From assembly GCA_910588845.1 (NCBI GenBank), contig CAJURU010000004.1, forward strand, positions 110,389 through 174,388: a stretch of 64,000 bases of DNA, read 5' to 3'. A program made the translations under genes and the position numbers. This document shows positions 58,355 through 64,000 of this stretch, piece after piece. This DNA comes from an uncultured Lachnospiraceae bacterium. GTDB taxonomy: Bacteria; Bacillota; Clostridia; Lachnospirales; Lachnospiraceae. Under the pieces are notes generated by a model. The model worked only from the letters and a program-made list of their open reading frames with translations, did no database searches and was not told where the DNA came from. How positions within the stretch are numbered: the first letter of the stretch is position 1; every line of letters starts with the position of its first letter.

Positions 58355-60469
58355 TTGGCTGGAAGAGAATATCCATTAGAGAGAACCAGAAATATCGGTA
58401 TTATGGCGCATATTGATGCCGGTAAGACGACATTGACCGAGCGTATCCTTTATTATACCGGTGTTAATTATAAGATTGGTGATACTCATGAGGGTACTGC
58501 TACCATGGACTGGATGGAGCAGGAGCAGGAAAGGGGTATCACGATTACTTCAGCCGCTACAACTTGTCACTGGACAGAGCAGGAGAACTGCAAGCCCAAG
58601 GATGGCGCTTTAGAACATCGTATCAATATTATTGATACTCCGGGACACGTTGACTTTACGGTTGAGGTTGAGCGTTCACTCCGTGTGCTTGACGGCGCAG
58701 TCGGTGTTTTCTGCGCGAAAGGCGGGGTAGAGCCTCAGTCTGAGAACGTATGGCGTCAGGCTGACACCTATAACGTACCTAGAATGGCATTTATCAATAA
58801 GATGGACATTTTGGGAGCAAATTTCTACGGAGCAGTAGACCAGATTAAGACACGTTTAGGTAAAAATGCGATTATTCTTCAGTTGCCGATTGGCAAGGAA
58901 GATGATTTTAAAGGAATTATTGATTTGTTTGAAATGAAAGCCTACATCTACAATGATGACAAGGGCGATGACATTTCTATCACCGATATTCCTGATGATA
59001 TGAAGGATGATGCAGAGCTGTATCGTTCTGAGTTAATAGAAAAAATTTGTGAGTTAGACGACGATTTGATGATGGAGTTCCTGGAGGACAAAGAGCCTTC
59101 TGTGGAAGCGCTGAAAGCAGCGTTGAGAAAAGGAACCTGCGAGTGTACGGCAGTTCCGGTATGCTGCGGCTCTGCTTACCGCAACAAGGGAGTTCAGAAA
59201 TTGTTGGATGCAATTTTGGATTATATGCCTGCTCCCACGGACATCCCGGCAATTAAGGGTGTGGATCTTGAGGGAAATGAGATAGAGAGACATTCTTCCG
59301 ATGAGGAGCCGTTCTCTGCGCTGGCATTTAAGATTATGACAGACCCCTTCGTTGGAAAGCTGGCATTCTTCCGTGTATACTCTGGAACCATGAATTCCGG
59401 CTCTTATGTACTGAATGCTACCAAAGGCAAGAAGGAGCGTGTGGGACGTATCTTGCAGATGCATGCAAATAAGAGAGCCGAGCTTGATAAAGTTTATTCC
59501 GGTGATATTGCGGCAGCCGTTGGATTTAAGTTTACCAGTACAGGCGATACTATCTGTGATGATCAGCATCCGGTAATCTTAGAGTCCATGGAATTCCCAG
59601 AGCCGGTTATTGAGCTGGCAATCGAGCCCAAGACAAAAGCAGGCCAGGGTAAGATGGGTGAAGCGCTCGCAAAACTTGCAGAAGAGGATCCGACATTCCG
59701 TGCACATACCAATACCGAGACGGGACAGACCATCATTGCCGGTATGGGTGAGCTGCATCTGGAGATCATTGTTGACCGTCTTCTCCGTGAGTTCAAGGTA
59801 GAGGCAAATGTCGGAGCGCCTCAGGTTGCTTACAAGGAGACATTTACCAAACCAATCGACCAGGAATACAAATATGCAAAACAGTCCGGCGGACGTGGAC
59901 AGTACGGACATTGTAAAGTTAGATTTGAGCCGATGGATGCCAATGGCGAAGAATTGTTTAAGTTCGATTCCGAGGTTGTCGGCGGTGCGATTCCCAAAGA
60001 GTATATCCCCGCTGTCGGCGAAGGTATCGAAGAGGCAACCAAAGCAGGTATCTTGGCAGGTTTCCCGGTTGTAGGCGTGCATGCTACGGTATACGACGGG
60101 TCTTACCATGAAGTAGACTCTTCAGAAATGGCGTTCCACATTGCCGGTTCCATGGCTTTCAAGGAAGCTATGAAGAAAGCTACGCCGGTATTGTTAGAGC
60201 CCATCATGAAAGTGGAAGTGACGATGCCGGAGGAATATATGGGAGACGTTATCGGCGATATCAACTCCCGGCGCGGACGTATTGAAGGTATGGACGATTT
60301 GGGCGGCGGTAAGATTGTACGTGCATTTGTACCGCTTGCCGAGATGTTCGGTTACTCTACAGACCTTCGTTCCAGGACGCAGGGACGTGGTAATTATTCC
60401 ATGTTCTTTGAGAAATATGAACAAGTTCCGAAGTCGGTACAGGAAAAAGTTATTTCTGCCAAAGAATAG
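58355..60469 (+). CDS. fusA: Elongation factor G
   Basis: 704 residues starting with TTG 58355 after AGGAGGAAAG. The GTPase motifs are AHIDAGKTTLTERIL (G1), RGITITSAA (G2), DTPGHVDF (G3) and INKMD (G4). Domain IV with GRGQYGHCKVRFEP and the C-terminal domain V are complete. It drives ribosomal translocation. The order rpsL-rpsG-fusA-tuf is standard. Confidence 0.98.
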   Translation: MAGREYPLERTRNIGIMAHIDAGKTTLTERILYYTGVNYKIGDTHEGTATMDWMEQEQERGITITSAATTCHWTEQENCKPKDGALEHRINIIDTPGHVDFTVEVERSLRVLDGAVGVFCAKGGVEPQSENVWRQADTYNVPRMAFINKMDILGANFYGAVDQIKTRLGKNAIILQLPIGKEDDFKGIIDLFEMKAYIYNDDKGDDISITDIPDDMKDDAELYRSELIEKICELDDDLMMEFLEDKEPSVEALKAALRKGTCECTAVPVCCGSAYRNKGVQKLLDAILDYMPAPTDIPAIKGVDLEGNEIERHSSDEEPFSALAFKIMTDPFVGKLAFFRVYSGTMNSGSYVLNATKGKKERVGRILQMHANKRAELDKVYSGDIAAAVGFKFTSTGDTICDDQHPVILESMEFPEPVIELAIEPKTKAGQGKMGEALAKLAEEDPTFRAHTNTETGQTIIAGMGELHLEIIVDRLLREFKVEANVGAPQVAYKETFTKPIDQEYKYAKQSGGRGQYGHCKVRFEPMDANGEELFKFDSEVVGGAIPKEYIPAVGEGIEEATKAGILAGFPVVGVHATVYDGSYHEVDSSEMAFHIAGSMAFKEAMKKATPVLLEPIMKVEVTMPEEYMGDVIGDINSRRGRIEGMDDLGGGKIVRAFVPLAEMFGYSTDLRSRTQGRGNYSMFFEKYEQVPKSVQEKVISAKE

Positions 60470-60574
60470 GAAGAAAAGACTTGAAAATCCTATAATTATC
60501 GAATATAATCATAAATAGCTGATTTAAAATTGAGAAAGCCCAAAGAGGGCATAAATAAAGGAGGACGTTATAAA

Positions 60575-61762
60575 ATGGCTAAAGCTAAATTTGAAAGAAC
60601 AAAACCGCATTGTAATATCGGAACCATTGGTCACGTTGACCATGGTAAAACAACTTTGACAGCTGCTATCACAAAAGTTTTGTCTGAGAGAGTTGCTGGA
60701 AACGAAGCTACTGATTTTGAGAATATTGATAAAGCTCCCGAGGAGAGAGAAAGAGGTATCACAATCTCTACCGCTCACGTTGAGTATGAGACAGATAAGA
60801 GACATTATGCGCACGTTGACTGCCCGGGTCATGCTGACTATGTAAAGAACATGATCACCGGCGCTGCACAGATGGACGGCGCTATCCTCGTAGTTGCTGC
60901 TACTGACGGTGTTATGGCTCAGACAAAAGAGCACATCCTGTTATCCCGTCAGGTAGGCGTACCTTACATCGTTGTATTCATGAACAAATGCGACATGGTT
61001 GACGATGAAGAGCTGCTTGAGTTAGTAGAGATGGAAATCACAGAAGTATTGGAAGAGTATGAATTCTCTGATTGTCCGATCGTAAAAGGTTCCGCTTTAA
61101 AGGCTCTGGAAGATCCGAGCGGAGAGTGGGGCGACAAGGTTATGGAGCTGATGGCAACTGTTGACGATTATATTCCAGATCCTCAGCGTGCAGTAGATCA
61201 GCCGTTCCTGATGCCTATCGAGGATATCTTCACAATTACCGGACGTGGTACAGTTGCAACTGGTAGAGTAGAGCGTGGTGTTCTCCACGTTAATGAGGAT
61301 GTTGAAATTGTTGGTATCAAAGAGGAAGTTAAGAAGACAGTTGTTACTGGTATCGAGATGTTCCGTAAGCTGTTAGATGAGGCTCAGGCTGGTGATAACA
61401 TCGGTGCGCTGCTTCGTGGTATTCAGAGAACAGAGATCGAGAGAGGACAGGTATTGGCAAAACCCGGTACAGTTACCTGCCACACAAAGTTTACCGCTCA
61501 GGTATACGTTTTGACAAAAGACGAGGGTGGACGTCATACTCCGTTCTTCAACAACTACAGACCGCAGTTCTATTTCAGAACAACTGACGTAACTGGTGTC
61601 TGCAACTTACCAGAAGGCACAGAGATGTGCATGCCTGGCGATAACGTAGAGATGACAATCGAATTGATTCATCCGATCGCTATGGAGCAGGGTCTTACAT
61701 TCGCTATCCGTGAGGGTGGTAGAACTGTTGGGTCTGGAAGGGTTGCTACTATCATTGAGTAA
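60575..61762 (+). CDS. tuf: Elongation factor Tu
   Basis: 395 residues from ATG 60575 after AAAGGAGG. G1 is GHVDHGKTTL, G3 DCPGHADYVKNM, G4 MNKCDM. It delivers aminoacyl-tRNA to the ribosome. Codon use is strongly biased, as expected of a very highly expressed gene. Confidence 0.98.
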   Translation: MAKAKFERTKPHCNIGTIGHVDHGKTTLTAAITKVLSERVAGNEATDFENIDKAPEERERGITISTAHVEYETDKRHYAHVDCPGHADYVKNMITGAAQMDGAILVVAATDGVMAQTKEHILLSRQVGVPYIVVFMNKCDMVDDEELLELVEMEITEVLEEYEFSDCPIVKGSALKALEDPSGEWGDKVMELMATVDDYIPDPQRAVDQPFLMPIEDIFTITGRGTVATGRVERGVLHVNEDVEIVGIKEEVKKTVVTGIEMFRKLLDEAQAGDNIGALLRGIQRTEIERGQVLAKPGTVTCHTKFTAQVYVLTKDEGGRHTPFFNNYRPQFYFRTTDVTGVCNLPEGTEMCMPGDNVEMTIELIHPIAMEQGLTFAIREGGRTVGSGRVATIIE

Positions 61763-61784
61763 TTATAATTTATTCAGTAAAATC

Positions 61785-61817
61785 AAGGCTTTCGGGGATT
61801 TCTCCGAAAGCCTTTTT
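61785..61817 (+). terminator. Terminator after tuf
   Basis: AAGGCTTTCGG and CCGAAAGCCTT form a perfect 11-bp stem, followed by TTTAT. Confidence 0.95.
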
Positions 61818-61826
61818 ATGTGAAAA

Positions 61827-61850
61827 GCCACTTTAGAGAACTAAAGTGGC
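61827..61850 (-). terminator. Terminator of the XRE gene
   Basis: GCCACTTTAG and CTAAAGTGGC with a 4-base loop; on the minus strand it is followed by TTTTC. Confidence 0.75.
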
Positions 61851-61889
61851 TACAAAATGGCTACGATATTTTATTCCTGCGTTGTTTTT

Positions 61890-62354
61890 CTACTTTATAT
61901 CCTTCAGATCAGCGGCTCTTTCGGGAGAGGTATGATTTTTCTTCAGCATTTTTGCATATTCAAACAGATCTCGTCTGGTTATATCGTCCAGTACATATAA
62001 ATCCGCAATCAACTCATCTACCATAGGCAGTTCTGTGTAATCGAATTTTTTCAATATGCGGGCAGTACGATCCGATATATAGGCGTTCTTATGACTGTTA
62101 ATATTCCACTTTTCATTGTCAGATGGAAGTGCCGGTAAGGTTTCGATATCGTCATAGGGATTATCTTTACAGATAGAACTAATGGGGATATCCAATATAT
62201 TAGAAATTCTAAGTGCGGTGTCAAAACGGATAGCAGTGTCCCGCTGGATAATCGAATAAAGTGTTGTCGGTGCTATCTTTGCTTTTAACGCAAGCTCTTT
62301 TACTGTCATGCCCTTGCTGTCCAAAATATCTTTTAGATTTTGACCATAACCCAT
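61890..62354 (-). CDS. XRE-family repressor-like protein
   Basis: 154 residues. NLKDILDSKGMTVKELALKAKIAPTTLYSIIQRDTAIRFDTALRIS (read in pieces) is a Cro/CI-type HTH at residues 5-60. The C-terminal 90 residues have no protease-like Ser/Lys pair, so it is not a LexA-type self-cleaving repressor. Its place near excisionase and integrase genes suggests control of the integrative element. Confidence 0.8.
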   Translation of the reverse strand: MGYGQNLKDILDSKGMTVKELALKAKIAPTTLYSIIQRDTAIRFDTALRISNILDIPISSICKDNPYDDIETLPALPSDNEKWNINSHKNAYISDRTARILKKFDYTELPMVDELIADLYVLDDITRRDLFEYAKMLKKNHTSPERAADLKDIK

Positions 62355-62502
62355 GTAATTACATTCCTTTCTGTTAAATGTTTTTTATTTAATTTTTATA
62401 AATGTGTTCTTACAATAAACTGGAGGTTTTTGAATTCACTTTTTGTGATTATGTTTCTTTTCAACACTTTTACGCAGTTTTTCAATCTTTTGTTATATTC
62501 AC

Positions 62503-62928
62503 TTAATCCTTATAGTAACTTAGCATATGTTCATAAATGTTTCTGGTTTGTTTTTCGTCTCCCCATGATAAAGGGTCATCGGCATAGCATAGAGTCCAAA
62601 ATGGTTCTATGTCCTGAATATTTCCGGGAAGACTTTCCCATAAGCTATACATTCGATTTGCAAAATATTCAATATCCGAGCAGTTTGCATAAATCGTCTC
62701 TAATTTGCTCATTAAAATTCTGCCAAACCGTTCAAGGTCAAGCTTTTTGTAATCAATATGTGTCCTTATATAAATAAAAGCTTTTTTAATGTCTGTTTCC
62801 CATTCCAAATAAAGAAAATCATCGTTTTCGGGGTTGTTGAGAAATAATTCATCAAGCCGTTTATTGTAGTCGGTTTCTGTTACTAATTCCTCATAAAGCA
62901 AAATAGCATATACTAACAATTCCTCCAT
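62503..62928 (-). CDS. Hypothetical acidic helical protein
   Basis: 141 residues, unrecognised. Rich in Glu, Asp, Tyr and Trp, predicted helical, with no membrane segment. It lies upstream of the XRE gene on the same strand with a 148-bp AT-rich gap. As cargo of a mobile element it could be an anti-phage, antitoxin or immunity protein, but nothing in the sequence shows which. Confidence 0.5.
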   Translation of the reverse strand: MEELLVYAILLYEELVTETDYNKRLDELFLNNPENDDFLYLEWETDIKKAFIYIRTHIDYKKLDLERFGRILMSKLETIYANCSDIEYFANRMYSLWESLPGNIQDIEPFWTLCYADDPLSWGDEKQTRNIYEHMLSYYKD

Positions 62929-63029
62929 GATAATGCCCCCAATTCCTAATCTGTCTTATAAACAGTATTATACCATCGCACAATGTATTATGCAATTCGT
63001 AAATATCAAAAAATAATTTTAAAATAGTA

Positions 63030-63058
63030 TTGACAAAATAAGCAATGAGTAATAATAT
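63030..63058 (+). promoter_or_regulatory. Predicted promoter of the excisionase-integrase genes
   Basis: TTGACA (63030-63035), 17-base spacer, TAATAT (63053-63058). Related short motifs (ATTCGTAAAT, TACGAAATGCGTAAT) nearby at 62996-63005 and 63073-63087 could be repressor sites. Confidence 0.45.
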
Positions 63059-63119
63059 AAGATTAATCTAAATACGAAATGCGTAATTAGAGAAAATATA
63101 ATGCGAAAGGAGAACTGAC

Positions 63120-63314
63120 ATGGAAAAGACAAACTATATGATGACTGTTGATGATGTCGCTCAGGAGTTGGGCGTGTCAAAACAGAAAGGGTATCGCATT
63201 ATCCGTCAGCTTAACGAAGAGTTGGCGGCTGCCGGATATATGACGGTACAGGCAAAAGTACCCCGTACATATTGGAGTGAAAGATTTTACTTCGGCAAAA
63301 GAAATATCGGATAA
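63120..63314 (+). CDS. Excisionase-like small HTH protein
   Basis: 64 residues after AAAGGAG. MTVDDVAQELGVSKQKGYRIIRQLNEEL is a MerR/excisionase-type winged HTH, followed by a basic, aromatic C-terminal end. It lies 20 bp before the integrase gene, as xis does in Tn916-like elements. It would bend DNA at the attachment site to favour excision. Confidence 0.75.
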   Translation: MEKTNYMMTVDDVAQELGVSKQKGYRIIRQLNEELAAAGYMTVQAKVPRTYWSERFYFGKRNIG

Positions 63315-63333
63315 AGAAGGGAGTGATTATAGA

Positions 63334-64000
63334 ATGGCAGTATCCAAAGATACGGAAAAAGGCACATGGACTTCACAGATATGGGTGGAGGACTGGCAGG
63401 GTAAGAAAAAGCATAAGAAGAAACGGGGATTTGTGAGTAGAAAAGAAGCCTTGGAATGGGAGCGCAATACGCTTTTGGCATCAAAAACGGATATGAACAT
63501 GAAGCTGGTGGATTTTGTAGAGGTATATTTCAGGGATAAAGAAGGCGAATTGAAGCAGCGCACGATTCGGAATAAGCGTTATATGATTGAACATCACATT
63601 ATTCCTCTGTTGGGTAATAAGGCTATGGATGGCATTACACCAGCGGATATTATTCAGTGGCAGAATGAGATCCGATCCAAAGGATTTAAGGAAACCTATC
63701 AGCGCATGCTTCAAAATCAGATGACGGCACTATTTACCCACGCCACAAAGATTTACAACTTAAAAGATAATCCTTGCACGAAAGTAAAGCGCATGGGCAG
63801 GGCAGATGCAGATAAAAAGCAGTTGCAATTCTGGACGTTAGACGAATTTAATTGTTTTATCGAAACTTTTGATTTGGGGAGTAAGTATCACGTTTTGTTT
63901 GATCTGCTGTTTTACAGCGGATGCAGGATTGGTGAAGCCCTAGCGCTCACTGCATCGGACATTGATACGGTAAACAGGAGAATATCTATTACTAAGACAT
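63334..64000 (+). CDS. Tyrosine integrase, 3' end outside window
   Basis: Starts at ATG 63334 (AAGGGAG upstream) and is open to the window edge; 222 residues are visible. The N-terminal part (TWTSQIWVEDWQGKKKHKKKRGF, then SRKEALEWE) is an AP2-like arm-binding domain, residues 65-165 form the SAM-like core-binding domain, and the catalytic domain begins near 175 with the first active Arg198 in SGCRIGEALAL. It resembles Tn916/phage-type integrases. Confidence 0.88.
   Translation, partial: MAVSKDTEKGTWTSQIWVEDWQGKKKHKKKRGFVSRKEALEWERNTLLASKTDMNMKLVDFVEVYFRDKEGELKQRTIRNKRYMIEHHIIPLLGNKAMDGITPADIIQWQNEIRSKGFKETYQRMLQNQMTALFTHATKIYNLKDNPCTKVKRMGRADADKKQLQFWTLDEFNCFIETFDLGSKYHVLFDLLFYSGCRIGEALALTASDIDTVNRRISITKT

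Larger units (their letters stand above)
61820..64000. mobile_element. Left part of an integrative element after tuf
   Basis: After the tuf terminator the content changes to an XRE repressor and a hypothetical gene on the minus strand, then an excisionase-like and an integrase gene on the plus strand. This matches the recombination module of Tn916-type or prophage-like elements. The exact left end cannot be fixed, and the right end lies outside the window. Confidence 0.6.

Noticed and set aside
62340..62777. 145-codon plus-strand frame
   Set aside because: Antisense to the 62503-62928 gene, Phe/Leu-rich as expected of such shadows, and no ribosome binding site.
1..64000. CRISPR arrays, tRNA and rRNA genes
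   Set aside because: No regularly spaced repeat array, no cloverleaf with CCA-end context and no rRNA segment was noticed in reading the window.

Overview
The window looks like a piece of a Lachnospiraceae-type (Clostridia, Bacillota) chromosome. This is inferred from gene order (secE-nusG-rplKAJL, rpoBC, rpsL-rpsG-fusA-tuf), strong purine-rich ribosome binding sites, TTGACA/TATAAT promoters, flagellin and FliD-like proteins of clostridial type, and DUF4179/LicD/CotH-type surface genes. No species name can be justified from sequence alone.

Region 1 (1-26.8 kb) is a large glycan-assembly island next to a flagellin gene (27.0 kb). It encodes many glycosyltransferases (several multidomain), a WecE-type sugar aminotransferase, a second DegT-type aminotransferase, two methyltransferases, a WbqC-like protein, an SGNH esterase-like protein, a radical SAM protein and a NodU-type carbamoyltransferase. 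Together they could build an amino-deoxysugar glycan decorated by methyl, acyl and carbamoyl groups. The flagellin next door is a plausible acceptor, but a cell-surface glycan is not excluded.

The centre of this island (13.29-15.00 kb) looks like a phase-variation switch. A perfect 30-bp inverted repeat bounds about 1.7 kb. The segment carries a short FimB/FimE-size tyrosine recombinase and an outward-facing promoter, and lies between two divergent glycan operons (10.7-13.2 kb leftward, 15.0-21.7 kb rightward). Inside it, one copy of the recombination site has been split by a 619-bp insert with subterminal inverted repeats. The insert carries what appears to be an Fst/par-type type I toxin-antitoxin locus: a 32-residue membrane peptide, a convergent small RNA, a shared bidirectional terminator and a direct repeat giving antisense complementarity. 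This is the most novel part of the window.

Region 2 (27-33.6 kb): an atypical flagellin; an AT-rich restriction-modification cluster (small HTH protein, C5 methyltransferase, DUF3883-type nuclease, second C5 methyltransferase, Vsr nuclease); then an opposing FliD-like gene with a good sigma-28-type promoter.

Region 3 (33.8-49.7 kb): rpmG-secE-nusG-rplK-rplA, L10 leader, rplJ-rplL, an inserted module (LicD-type protein, ECF sigma factor, DUF4179 protein), then rpoB-rpoC.

Region 4 (49.7-56.9 kb): a decayed CotH-family surface protein gene, a hemerythrin/response-regulator fusion, an XRE regulator divergent from a membrane Ser/Thr kinase, a two-repeat lipoprotein and a decayed CPBP protease gene.

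Region 5 (57-64 kb): rpsL-rpsG-fusA-tuf, followed by the left end of an integrative element (XRE repressor, hypothetical gene, excisionase-like gene, tyrosine integrase running off the window).
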